Positions 33,954 through 43,504 of a DNA stretch of 46,185 nt are shown here, piece by piece. A program made the translations under genes and the position numbers. The DNA is from Saprospiraceae bacterium (GTDB lineage: Bacteria > Bacteroidota > Bacteroidia > Chitinophagales > Saprospiraceae). Each line of letters starts with the position of its first letter. The first letter of the stretch is position 1. The stretch spans positions 1 through 46,185 of the forward strand of contig JABDMH010000002.1 in NCBI GenBank assembly GCA_013001595.1. The letters are read 5' to 3'. Below the pieces are notes generated by a model that did not search any database, had not been told where the DNA came from, and saw only the letters and a list, made by a program, of their open reading frames with translations.

Positions 33954-36449
33954 TCAGTAAGCACCATCCTGATGCCTTCGAAATAACATATCTGCCGTCT
34001 GCAATATCTTATTCCTCAGATCTGAGGATAAGTTTGGGTGCACTTCTAGGAATTTGTGCACAACCTGTTCAGCCTCTTTAGATTGATGGCCTGAGAGGGT
34101 GGCAGCGAGCCAGTCGCTTGGAAAGAAAATATCTCCCGTGGCTTTTATTTCTTCAATAATTTCTAAACTGGGTAGGATGTAATCGATGGACGATTCAGTA
34201 CGTAAAGGGTGATGCAGCAATCGTAGAGCTTCACCAACCCAGGGTTCCTGACTGCGATTTTCATTTCGTAGTAAACCATTGAAGAACTCATCTCTGATCT
34301 GTTTTTCGGGTGACAATGCGGGAAGTAGAAACTCAAGACGCTGGCGATTATCTGGATTTTTAATGACTTGGAGTTGGACTTCTAGTATTTGTTGAGCCCT
34401 ATCGGGATCTCTCAGAGCGATTTGTGATGCAAGCTGAATCCTGTCATTTTCAGACAAGGGGAGGGAGAACTCCTCAAGTTGGTCGGACCAGATTTTATGG
34501 AGATTTCCAACTGCATCAACACTCTGGGCAATCGAAATATACGCATCATAATAGATCCTTTGTAGAGATGGATCTTCTGTTTGAATCATTCCGGAGTATA
34601 AAAGCACTTCGGTACTTTGGTGATGTTGAATTCTCTGGGATGCATCTAGAAATATCCAGAAGACCGTATTTAGTTTGTTTCCTAGATATTCTAAAATTAA
34701 AGGATCCCTTTCTGTCTGGAGACCATCCAACAAGCTGGCATACATGAATGCTGCATCAAATTTGTGCCGCAGAAAGTTTTCCCAAAGCAGCAGCCAACTG
34801 GCTCCTCGGCCGACCCCATCGCGATGATCTATGGTTTCTTTAACACGTTCTAGATCTCGTTTATCATAATTCAGATAACCATATGTTTTGCCGTTGCTAT
34901 TCGTAAAAACCGGATTTCCATGAGTAGGTAACCGGTGTTTTTCCAAGAGCAGAAAATCCACCCTTTCGGAGCCAATTAATGATTGTATTTGTTGTGGCCA
35001 TTGGTGATTATGATTTACTACTTCAAACAAGAGCTCCTCTTCATCGTGTTGAATCCTGATTTGCGGCATGCCAGAAGATCTGATCCAATCGCGATTCCAC
35101 TGATGTAAGTCATTATCCGTGTAGTCAGCAAGTATCTTGATCAAATCATCCCAGGTGGCATTGGCATACGAATAGTCCCGTAAATACTTTTGTAGTCCTG
35201 CCCTAAGGGAGTCGGGCCCCAGCATTGTCTCTAGGTTGCGCATGACAATAGGTGCCTTCTTGTAGATGATGGCTCCATATAAAGAGCCTGCATCTTGGAG
35301 ATTTTTCAAAGACTGCTGTATGGGATGAGAACCGTCGGTCCGGTCTACTGCATATGCACTTGGATAGTGTGCCAGTAGAAACCTAAGATCATGGTCGACG
35401 TCTGGAAAGGAGGGATTCACCATTTTGGCCGCCATAAAGTTGGCAAAGACCTCTTTTAACCATACATCATCGAACCAAGTCATTGTGACTAGGTCGCCAA
35501 ACCACATATGAGCGGTCTCGTGAGCAATTAGACTGGCCCTTCTGAGCTTCTGATTCACGGAGGCCGATCCATCAAGCATCAAGGAGCGTTCGCGGTAGAA
35601 GATCGCCCCGGGGTGTTCCATGCCTCCATATTGGAAGGTTGGAATAAGGGCAAAATCAAACTTTTGAAATGGGTACCTGATTCCAGTATATTTCTCGAGC
35701 CAGTCCAATGCTTTCTGGTGCAAGCCAAATATTTCCGATGCATTTCGAGCTACCTTGGTTGAGTCATTTTCACGGTAATACATGGTCATTGTGTTACTTC
35801 GATCGCTAAGTGTCTTGAATCGACCGGCGGCAAACGCAAATAAATAGGAGGGGAGCAGTTTAGTTTGCTTGTAGTGCATTACTTTACGATCATTCTTTTG
35901 CTCCGATGCCAGAACAGGACCATTAGCTACCGCCTCCCAATCTGCGGGAATATCAAGCGCCAATGTCCACTTTGCCTTGAGATCGGGTTGGTCCATGACG
36001 GGAAAGACGGTGCGTGCACGGTCCGGCACGAGCAGCGTGTATATAAATTCATCATTTCGATTCAGAGACGAATTGCCTGCAATAAATTGGATCTCCACGA
36101 TGTTCTGCTCTTTAAGATAGGCCTTGGGAAGCAAAATATGTTCGGATACAATGCCCTCTGAAAGGGGTGTACCATTCAGATGAATTTCTACCAGATTTTT
36201 CTCATCCGCTTTGAAATCCAGGAAAAGGTCATCATTGCCATTGTGTGCAAAGCGTATGGTTTCCTCAGCTTTGATAAGCTCAGTCACCGTTTCTGGTATG
36301 TGAAAGGTAAGGTCGTATTCCAAGTTGGTGACAGATGCTTTTCGTTGCATTGCATGGCGGTGTGAAACGCCCGGTTCAGGAAATGGGGGTACGTTGTTGC
36401 ATGCTTGCCATAGGGTCATAGCTAGGAGAATTTGGGAAATCCTTTCCAT
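33954..36449 (-). CDS. M1 family aminopeptidase
   Basis: An 831-residue zinc metallopeptidase, exported (probable signal ending in QAC, lipoprotein-like). The catalytic core is HETAH (310-314) with the third ligand Glu333 in WLKEVFANF, the normal HExxH-x18-E spacing. The substrate-binding motif GxMEN is present as GGMEHPG (275-281), with His where most members have Asn. The N-terminal beta domain and the C-terminal helical repeat region are both present, so the enzyme should be complete. It removes N-terminal residues from peptides, probably in the periplasm. A short piece of a near copy of this gene is found at 29140. Confidence 0.92.
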   Translation of the reverse strand: MERISQILLAMTLWQACNNVPPFPEPGVSHRHAMQRKASVTNLEYDLTFHIPETVTELIKAEETIRFAHNGNDDLFLDFKADEKNLVEIHLNGTPLSEGIVSEHILLPKAYLKEQNIVEIQFIAGNSSLNRNDEFIYTLLVPDRARTVFPVMDQPDLKAKWTLALDIPADWEAVANGPVLASEQKNDRKVMHYKQTKLLPSYLFAFAAGRFKTLSDRSNTMTMYYRENDSTKVARNASEIFGLHQKALDWLEKYTGIRYPFQKFDFALIPTFQYGGMEHPGAIFYRERSLMLDGSASVNQKLRRASLIAHETAHMWFGDLVTMTWFDDVWLKEVFANFMAAKMVNPSFPDVDHDLRFLLAHYPSAYAVDRTDGSHPIQQSLKNLQDAGSLYGAIIYKKAPIVMRNLETMLGPDSLRAGLQKYLRDYSYANATWDDLIKILADYTDNDLHQWNRDWIRSSGMPQIRIQHDEEELLFEVVNHNHQWPQQIQSLIGSERVDFLLLEKHRLPTHGNPVFTNSNGKTYGYLNYDKRDLERVKETIDHRDGVGRGASWLLLWENFLRHKFDAAFMYASLLDGLQTERDPLILEYLGNKLNTVFWIFLDASQRIQHHQSTEVLLYSGMIQTEDPSLQRIYYDAYISIAQSVDAVGNLHKIWSDQLEEFSLPLSENDRIQLASQIALRDPDRAQQILEVQLQVIKNPDNRQRLEFLLPALSPEKQIRDEFFNGLLRNENRSQEPWVGEALRLLHHPLRTESSIDYILPSLEIIEEIKATGDIFFPSDWLAATLSGHQSKEAEQVVHKFLEVHPNLSSDLRNKILQTADMLFRRHQDGAY

Positions 36450-36848
36450 AGGGTGAAGTTAGGATGTTTGTGACAAAAGCTGGGCCCCAAGGGCTTAATG
36501 AGGGTAAACACTACTAAGTTGCATCCCCATAATTTTTCAGGACTCAGTAGCTCCACTATACTTAGCCCCGATTGCTATCGGGGTGCCCCTTGCCCAGACA
36601 CATAAATCATTGTGCCGCTCCTCAATCAACCATGAGAGATTTTTCGAAAAAAGGACGTAGACAATTGCCAAGTCAGGAATAGGGAAGTTACGGCGAGGAA
36701 GAATCACCAGGAAGAAGGAAAAGGTATTGATTCCTGGCCCCTGTTGGCAACCAAGTGTGCTTCTGAGCACTGTTTCTTATGCTCATGCATAAAATTCAAA
36801 CTGGTGAATTACAGTATTTCTTCGTAAATTAAAAGAAACCACGTTACT
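36450..36848. other. Intergenic region with REP-type hairpin
   Basis: About 400 bases between divergent genes. A hairpin CCCCGAT/ATCGGGG with a TGCT loop (36566-36583) is the same type as that within the element at 2871 (TCCCGAT/ATCGGGA), a repeated palindrome family common in Bacteroidota. No gene is recognised here. Confidence 0.55.
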
Positions 36849-38156
36849 GTGTCTATTTCGAAATACTTTATTGCCAAGGTTTGGATTTTTATCCTGTTTA
36901 TTGGTCTCTTAAGTGGCTGTAAGAAGGACCCTGAAGAAGTTGATTTGGAACTTTCATTTATGGAAAATCTTCAAGCGCTTTCTGGTATTACCATTGAGAG
37001 TATCGAAGCCAAAGATGGATATAAAATGGCATTTCGCATTTTTATCACTCAACCAGTCGATCACAACAATCCTTTGGGTCCTACTTTTGACCAGGAAATT
37101 ATCCTTAAACATCGCCATGTAGATCTTCCGGTAGTTTATGACACTCGTGGATATGGGCTTAATGAGGAAGGTGTCAATCAATTATCCCCCCTCTTTCCAG
37201 CCAATTACGTTGGAGTAGAACATCGTTATTTTACTGACTCTAAGCCTGAACCGCTGGATTGGGAATTTCTCACAATAAAGCAAACTGCAACAGATCATCA
37301 TCGGATCGTTGATTTGTTTGATGATATCTATCAAGGTAAATGGGTAAACACGGGTTCTAGTAAAGGCGGGATGACCGCCTTATTTCATAAAAGGTTTTAT
37401 CCTGATGATATAGATGCAACTGTTGCTTTTGTGGCTCCATTAATCACGGGTCTTCCAGACAACCGATTCAAAACTTTTTTAACATCAGAAGTTGGTAATT
37501 CTACTTGCAGACTAGCCATCGAAGCTTTTCAAAAAATGGTGCTTAACCGTCGTATCAGTATGCTTCAATTATTTAAGGAACACGAAATGAAGCAGAATTT
37601 TAGTTATTCTATCGGATATGATAAAGTACTTGAACTTTGTACCATGGAATATCAGTTTTCCTTCTGGCAGTATGGATGGGCTGACTGTAACCAGATTCCA
37701 AGCCAAAACTCGAGTCATGAGGAAGTATTCCAACATTTGATCCAAGTATCCCCAGCCTGGTATTATGATGACTTTGCAGTTGATTATTTTCAGCCACTAT
37801 TTTATCAAGCTTATACGGAACTAGGGTATTACTATTTGGTCGACGATCATTTGAAGGGACTGATCAATGCATTGAATGCACCCAATCACCGTGTTCTCGC
37901 GCCTAATACAATCATGACCTATAATCCAAATGTGATGAAAGATGTCATCGATTGGCTGGTGTCCAATGGAAACAATATAATATATATTTATGGAGGGGAC
38001 GATCCTTTCACTGCAGCTGCAATTCCTGATCCGACCAGCACCAATTCCATCAAAATCATTCAGCCAGGTACTAATCATAGTGTTACGATAGATGAACTTG
38101 ACGACAAAGAGATGGTGTTTAGTTCTCTGGAGAAATGGTTAGATATTGATATCTAG
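36849..38156 (+). CDS. S37-type (PS-10) secreted serine peptidase lipoprotein
   Basis: A 435-residue protein with a lipoprotein signal (FIGLLSGCKKDP) and the landmarks of peptidase family S37: VGVEHRYFTDSKPEPLDWEFLT, ATDHHRIVDLFDDIYQGKWVNTGSSKGGMTALFH with nucleophile Ser171 (GxSxG), then FYPDDIDATVAFVAP. Late GGDDPFTAAAIP and GTNHSVTI supply the likely Asp and His of the triad. The family is related to tripeptidyl aminopeptidases of actinomycetes. The frame starts at a GTG; no closer ATG fits the signal peptide, so the GTG is accepted. Alone in its transcript as far as can be seen. Confidence 0.85.
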   Translation: MSISKYFIAKVWIFILFIGLLSGCKKDPEEVDLELSFMENLQALSGITIESIEAKDGYKMAFRIFITQPVDHNNPLGPTFDQEIILKHRHVDLPVVYDTRGYGLNEEGVNQLSPLFPANYVGVEHRYFTDSKPEPLDWEFLTIKQTATDHHRIVDLFDDIYQGKWVNTGSSKGGMTALFHKRFYPDDIDATVAFVAPLITGLPDNRFKTFLTSEVGNSTCRLAIEAFQKMVLNRRISMLQLFKEHEMKQNFSYSIGYDKVLELCTMEYQFSFWQYGWADCNQIPSQNSSHEEVFQHLIQVSPAWYYDDFAVDYFQPLFYQAYTELGYYYLVDDHLKGLINALNAPNHRVLAPNTIMTYNPNVMKDVIDWLVSNGNNIIYIYGGDDPFTAAAIPDPTSTNSIKIIQPGTNHSVTIDELDDKEMVFSSLEKWLDIDI

Positions 38157-38662
38157 GGGTACTGATTCCTCATCAATCTATGCCTGTTTCATGTGTGAAT
38201 TGGAAATTTTGCAATGCTCGATTCTTGATTGCAAATCCTTAAGTCTTCCCTTACATAGTACCAATCATCTTACTTAGTCACAAGTGAGGTGTTCGACTTT
38301 AGTCTTAAAGCTTGAAAACAGTGATTCTGAAAATGCGTTGTTTTAGTGATTTTCCTTTCTGGTCATACTCTGTTTGAATTCTCCCCTGGCTAGTAGGGAT
38401 CTAATTATTTTGATCCGTATTGATCACCTCGATTAGAATGTGCGATAAAACTCAGAGCATGATATTGCTGATTAGTTCGGGGTAACAAATTGTCATGGAT
38501 GATCAATATTGGATGTGAGATTGACAGCTGTCATTTTTTCTCTGGCTTTTTTAGCACACCTTAATCATAGGAAGAGATATCTGTGGATTTTTTCCTAGGC
38601 CTATCGTTGTGATTGCAGATTGGCCTTTGCTTTCATTCCACTGAGTTCAAAAAAATTAAATC
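38157..38662. other. Intergenic region with no recognised gene
   Basis: About 500 bases downstream of the S37 peptidase gene. The only structure seen is the perfect palindrome TGACAGCTGTCA followed by a T run (38521-38540), which has no loop and is a poor terminator. No credible frame on either strand. Confidence 0.5.
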
Positions 38663-41236
38663 ATGCGCTGGATCTATCTTTTCTGTTACACTTTGATGAT
38701 GGCCACATCTATGAATGCTCAGCCCATTTGGGTGGTTTCCAATACTCAGGACAGCGGCGAGGGCTCGTTGCGTGATGCGATTGAAAAAGCAGGCATGAAT
38801 ATGGGAGCAGATACCATTGTCTTTGATCTTTCTTTTGCAGACCCCGGTTATGATTCCACAACGGGTGTTTGGTCGATCGAATCTGCTAGTGAGTATGTGA
38901 TGCCCGCCGGCACAGTTGTCTATGGCGCCAATGCTTACAATAGCGAAAGTATCCCACAACCGGGTGTGGAAATCCATGGCATGGACTCATCCATCCTGTT
39001 GCGGCTAACGGGATTGCATTTATCCGATGAGGTGGTTTTACGTGGTCTGCTAATAAATCGCTTTCAAATTGGAGTTTGGGTCCAAGGCAGCTCTGTGATC
39101 ATAGAAAATTGCTACCTGGGGGCTGATCCTTCTGGCTCCATGTCCAGGGCCAATGGCAATGATGGGATTCTATTGGCAGATGGAGTGACCAACGCCAATA
39201 TTCATAATTGCCTAATCTCCGGTAATGTTGGATATGGTATCCGCTTGTCTGGAAGGGAAACCCGAGATAATACCATTAGTAATAATCTGATTGGCACCGA
39301 TGCTACCGGAAACAAAAGCCTTCCCAATGGCCATGGTCTCCACCTTCATGCTGGGGCCAATAATAACCTGATCGTTGGGAATATTATCGCTGGTAACACA
39401 ATGGCAGGAATTTCGGTATTTGATACAGCAACGAACCACAATATTTTTGAAGAAAATTTAATAGGTGTTGGTAGAGATGAAATAACTGAAATCCCGAATG
39501 GTTCTTTCGGGGTGGCTTTCTTCAATGGACCGGCAAACAATAGATTTGGACCTGGCAATCGGGTAGCCTTTAATGGCGATGACGGTGTGTTGGTAGACGG
39601 CTCAGATGGCACCAGTACCACGGGAAATGTGATCACTTTCAATTCAATTAGTAATAATGGGGACAAAGGAATTGAAAATTTTCGTGGAGGAAATGCAGAA
39701 CTCAGCCCTCCCACTATCGATTCCATTAGCGAAGATATCGTCTACGGTAGCGCTGGACCGAACCAGGTAATCGAGCTCTTTTTTGACCCGAATGACGAGG
39801 GATGCTGCCATGCTAGTACTACGATGAGTGGCTTGACTGGTGGTTTTACCGTGCCTATTCCTGATCATGCTCCTGATATGCCTTTTCTTACAGCTACAGC
39901 AACCGACACCATGGGCAACACTTCCGAATTTAGTACGCCGGTTTGTCTAGGCGCACCAGAGGTAGAGATTGAAGGTTCACTAGATTTTTGTGCAGGTTTG
40001 AGTACGGAATTGAATGCTGGGAACCATACCAGCTATCTATGGTCGACAGGAGAAAATACGCCGTCTATCACTGTTGCGGATATAGGCATGTACTCGGTGA
40101 CGGTGACCGACTCATTTGGATGCACAGGATCTGCCTCTGTATTTGTGGCGATGAATGAATTGCCCTCAGTTAATATCGAAGTGTCAAGCTATGGATGTGC
40201 AAATACAGCTTTGTCAGCAGGTGAATTTATCGAATATCAATGGTCAACAGGGGATACAACCGCCTTGATTACAGCAATGTCGGCGGGCACGTATCAAGTA
40301 TCGGTGATCGACAGTAATGGCTGCATAGGCGCAGATTCGGTGGCGGTGCAGGATGATCCGCTTTCATTGCCATGGGTGCAGGATCTGATCAACAATCCTT
40401 TTAATCCCTATTGCAATGAATGTTTGACTTTGTCTCAAGCCATCTGGATGGATTCAGCTGTGATCATCTTCGACTGGGAGGCCTCTGCCTGCAATTTCAC
40501 GGATATCGGGTTTACAACCATTTATAATTGTCAGGGTGATACCGTTCAACATTGTTATCTGAGCATCGCCGGTGAACAATGTGATCCTGATGCAATGATT
40601 GGCGAGGATGCATTGATGAACCGAGAGCAGCTTTGGCAGTGTACTACAGCAACATTGCCTTCATGTCCCTCTACATCAGATGCCATTCTTCTCATGCCTT
40701 GGTTGATCGATACCCTGGACCACTATGAAGCTTTGTGTGATGCAATATGCATAGAGGGGAATGCAGGTAACTTCCTCTACAAGCATATGATAGACACCAA
40801 TATCATACTCGAGCTACAAACAACGTGTGGAGACATAATTCGCCGATTCTATGATTGCCAGGGATCCTTGATTTATTCCTGCAGCAGCTTTAATTTTGCT
40901 GGTATTTCTGATTGTGACTTGCCCTTCCTGCCCGTGTCCGGTGCTGGTGAATTGATTTGGGAATGTTCGACCACTTCCAGTAGAACAGATCAGTCAACGG
41001 AGCAACCTTTCAAAGTATATCCAACGATTATTTCAGATCGGGTGACCATTGAGACTGAGGGTGATAAGCCTTGGAGTGTCATCATGTATGATGGTTTTGG
41101 ACGCAACCTGGCCCGCAAGTCTAGCCGGGCTCGGATCCAGGAATTGGATGCAGATTCATGGCCTCAGGGTATGATATATGCCAAGTTGATTTCGTCGCAA
41201 AAAGCTCAACTGGTAAAGCTTTTGAAGGTGGAGTAG
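38663..41236 (+). CDS. Secreted beta-helix protein with type IX secretion sorting domain
   Basis: An 857-residue protein with a signal peptide (MATSMNAQP) and, right after it, WVVSNTQDSGEGSLRDAIEKA, the CSLREA-like start common to secreted Bacteroidota beta-helix proteins. Residues about 130-340 contain parallel beta-helix turns with repeated N-rich motifs (NNLIGTDATGN, GNIIAGN, NLIGV). Two Ig-like or SprB-like modules follow (SYLWSTGENTPSITVADIGMYSVTVTDSFGCTG and its near repeat YQWSTGDTTALITAMSAGTYQVSVIDSNGC), then a Cys-rich region without a family I recognise, and finally the C-terminal sorting domain (FKVYPTIISDRVTIE ... VKLLKV). It is likely a surface adhesin or enzyme-like protein exported by the T9SS. 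Confidence 0.88.
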   Translation: MRWIYLFCYTLMMATSMNAQPIWVVSNTQDSGEGSLRDAIEKAGMNMGADTIVFDLSFADPGYDSTTGVWSIESASEYVMPAGTVVYGANAYNSESIPQPGVEIHGMDSSILLRLTGLHLSDEVVLRGLLINRFQIGVWVQGSSVIIENCYLGADPSGSMSRANGNDGILLADGVTNANIHNCLISGNVGYGIRLSGRETRDNTISNNLIGTDATGNKSLPNGHGLHLHAGANNNLIVGNIIAGNTMAGISVFDTATNHNIFEENLIGVGRDEITEIPNGSFGVAFFNGPANNRFGPGNRVAFNGDDGVLVDGSDGTSTTGNVITFNSISNNGDKGIENFRGGNAELSPPTIDSISEDIVYGSAGPNQVIELFFDPNDEGCCHASTTMSGLTGGFTVPIPDHAPDMPFLTATATDTMGNTSEFSTPVCLGAPEVEIEGSLDFCAGLSTELNAGNHTSYLWSTGENTPSITVADIGMYSVTVTDSFGCTGSASVFVAMNELPSVNIEVSSYGCANTALSAGEFIEYQWSTGDTTALITAMSAGTYQVSVIDSNGCIGADSVAVQDDPLSLPWVQDLINNPFNPYCNECLTLSQAIWMDSAVIIFDWEASACNFTDIGFTTIYNCQGDTVQHCYLSIAGEQCDPDAMIGEDALMNREQLWQCTTATLPSCPSTSDAILLMPWLIDTLDHYEALCDAICIEGNAGNFLYKHMIDTNIILELQTTCGDIIRRFYDCQGSLIYSCSSFNFAGISDCDLPFLPVSGAGELIWECSTTSSRTDQSTEQPFKVYPTIISDRVTIETEGDKPWSVIMYDGFGRNLARKSSRARIQELDADSWPQGMIYAKLISSQKAQLVKLLKVE

Positions 41237-41345
41237 ATGTGATGATAACGTCTTGACTACTAGGATATACGTACGTACTTATTTGAGGATGAGCCAATGT
41301 AGAATATGTGCCCAAGCCAATCTTACCAAACAAATACTAGATCCT

Positions 41346-42719
41346 TCATTTATACGGCTCCATTAAAGGATTTCTTATCTCCATTAGATTGATTTCCTGG
41401 AGCTGTGTGCTCTGTTCAACTTCCATAGTAGGTTTATCTGCTGTTTCTATAGCGAGTTTGTTTTTCCACTTGTCACTGGTCTTATCCGTGATGTTTACCC
41501 AGCCCACAATATAGAGCATACCATTACGGCCTACTTCCAGTCCCTGGCAGTAACGCGGTCTCCGTCCATCATTCAGTTCTACAGGGCCATGATCTGTATA
41601 TTGCCTTCCAGGTATGTGGTAAGTCACAAGATGAATTTCAGACTCACCAGAAGTTCCATCTGCATTGGTTTTTGTGTAGGGAGCGATATAAAAAATGGTT
41701 TCCCCATCCTCCGAAAGTTCAAAGGCCAGTGATGTGTAATCTGTTCCTCCGGATTTTTTATTCGGTGCTGCCGGGATCCGATCCAATATTTCTAATTCTC
41801 CGACCTTAGGATCAAAAGAAACCAGCCAATCACTGAAGTACATTATGGCATAGAATTTCTCAAATGCCCTATTCCACTTAACCGATCGCCAGGCAACCCC
41901 AACGGAATAATTGACCCCTTTCTTGGCGAGCGGGATATTAAACATGGGTTGCTTAAAATTAGGTTTCTCCAAGGTGCTGATTTCATTTGTGCCGTAATTG
42001 TATGCTTGGATGGTACTAAACATAGTATGCCAATAGACATTACCAGTAATGGCGTCTACTCCTAACGATCGAGGACCCTGCTGTGGAGTAGGGGCGATGG
42101 CTTCCATCCATCGCTCCACCTTTTTCGTATTCATGTCAAAGTAGAGGAACGAATATCCCGGCCAGGTGACCGCATACATTCTCTCACGTGAAGTATCCAT
42201 ACTCACTGCGACGAGACCTTCATTGGGTGCTGCTATTCCGAAATCTTCGAATTTTTCTGTCTTGAGATCATAACTCATAAAATGCCCACCAGGGTATGTG
42301 CGATCGTAGGCACCCGCGTGTGTTCCAAACCACAACTTTCCTTGGTATTCATATAGATCGCAGTGCACTTTTCCCTGATTAATGACTTTCGTACGATCTT
42401 CACCAACAATAGTGGTCAGATCTCCAACATTATCGAGATTGCCAGTGCGAGGGTTATATCGGAATAGTTGTGCTCCCGACTTCTTGTTATGTGAACAAAT
42501 AACATAGTAAACATTGCCGTCAGATGCATAAGCTATGCCATTATAATTGGAATCGCCATACAGGAAGTTTCCGTCGATCATCTTTGCTTTGACTGGGCCT
42601 TCCTTATAAATAGTTCCAGGTGATTGTTGTGCTGGACATATGGAGACAGATAAAATTGTTAGGGCTAAAATAAGAGCATTAAAAACGATTGGATTTTTCT
42701 TTCTACAGCCTCTGGTCAT
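41346..42719 (-). CDS. Secreted beta-propeller-like protein of unknown function
   Basis: A 457-residue protein with an N-terminal signal (ALILALTILSVSICPAQQ). The mature part has repeated blades of the form xYxYxxxTGxxxxxG: QLFRYNPRTGNLDNVGDL, HFMSYDLKTEKFEDFGIA, FLYFDMNTKKVERWMEA, WLVSFDPKVGELEILDRI and HLVTYHIPGRQYTDHGPV. This spacing suggests a six- or seven-bladed propeller. I do not recognise a named family. Propellers of this kind bind carbohydrates or peptides in the periplasm. It is transcribed towards the T9SS gene. Confidence 0.7.
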   Translation of the reverse strand: MTRGCRKKNPIVFNALILALTILSVSICPAQQSPGTIYKEGPVKAKMIDGNFLYGDSNYNGIAYASDGNVYYVICSHNKKSGAQLFRYNPRTGNLDNVGDLTTIVGEDRTKVINQGKVHCDLYEYQGKLWFGTHAGAYDRTYPGGHFMSYDLKTEKFEDFGIAAPNEGLVAVSMDTSRERMYAVTWPGYSFLYFDMNTKKVERWMEAIAPTPQQGPRSLGVDAITGNVYWHTMFSTIQAYNYGTNEISTLEKPNFKQPMFNIPLAKKGVNYSVGVAWRSVKWNRAFEKFYAIMYFSDWLVSFDPKVGELEILDRIPAAPNKKSGGTDYTSLAFELSEDGETIFYIAPYTKTNADGTSGESEIHLVTYHIPGRQYTDHGPVELNDGRRPRYCQGLEVGRNGMLYIVGWVNITDKTSDKWKNKLAIETADKPTMEVEQSTQLQEINLMEIRNPLMEPYK

Positions 42720-43311
42720 GATGTCTTTTTTTAAGGAAAATATTTCCTCTGTAATGGTAATAATTTTATTGATTGCAAAAATTCATTTGTCCTTTACTAT
42801 GCCGCTGAAAATTTTAGTGATGCCGATAAAGCATAGGCAACGATGCCTTAGCCAGGCAATATAGTTCTTCAAATGCGATCATTCACAATGGTGGACTGAA
42901 AAAGTACGGAAGTTCTGCGTTTTTGGTCTCGGTATCTAGTTTCAAAGGAAGCACTGGAAAGCCTGCTGGACTTATAGCGATGTTAGCCCAAGAACTGAGT
43001 TAAGTGCAATCGGAATCAATAAAGCTGCTCTCCCCTCTTCAGAAATCAGGATATAAATCATGTGTAGATTCTCCATGTATACATATAATCAAGGTATGCT
43101 TCGTGATGGAATGCGAGTAAAGGCCCGGAATACACAACGCTTCATCTCGAGTTAATCCGTTAATTTCTCTTAAATCTTGTTAAGTATCCCCTAAATCGGA
43201 TGCTCTTGGTAACCAATATAGATGTATGCGACCTATTAATTATAGAGATATTCACCTAGCTGGTGATCTTAGAATTGAGCCAAATTGAAAGCAACTAAAA
43301 AATATTAGCGC
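42720..43311. other. Intergenic region with no recognised gene
   Basis: About 590 bases upstream of the secreted propeller gene (divergent from the gene at 43505). No frame of known type or clear repeat was found apart from the element that follows. Confidence 0.5.
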
Positions 43312-43476
43312 AAGTACTCTGTCTACTGGATTATGTTGAATAATTCTGAGGTGATTTTCGGTCTAACCGAGGCGCCAGAATGCAGCCATAGCATGTGCTA
43401 TGGCGAGATTGTGCAACGAAGGATAGGTCGAAAAGGCCCCAGAATTAACGATAATATTCCGGTAGATAGAGTACTA
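43312..43476. repeat. MITE-like element, family 2, copy C
   Basis: The body is 161 bases (43314-43474), the same length as copy B. It starts GTACTCTGTCTACTGG and ends with the inverted CCGGTAGATAGAGTAC. The right border is TA; the left border has decayed to AA. The arms stay similar over about 40 bases (TAATTCTG near both ends). The right arm, reversed, closely matches the left arm of copy A. It ends about 30 bases before the gene at 43505 and so replaces or carries part of that gene's upstream region. Confidence 0.8.
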
Positions 43477-43504
43477 GGCACGCTTATCATTTAATACAGA
43501 AGCT

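Noticed and set aside
36537-36770. A 77-codon minus-strand frame over the REP hairpin
   Set aside because: It reads through the hairpin repeat and has no known relatives; treated as chance.
38521-38540. Palindrome TGACAGCTGTCA plus T run as a terminator
   Set aside because: It has no loop and is far from the end of the preceding gene.
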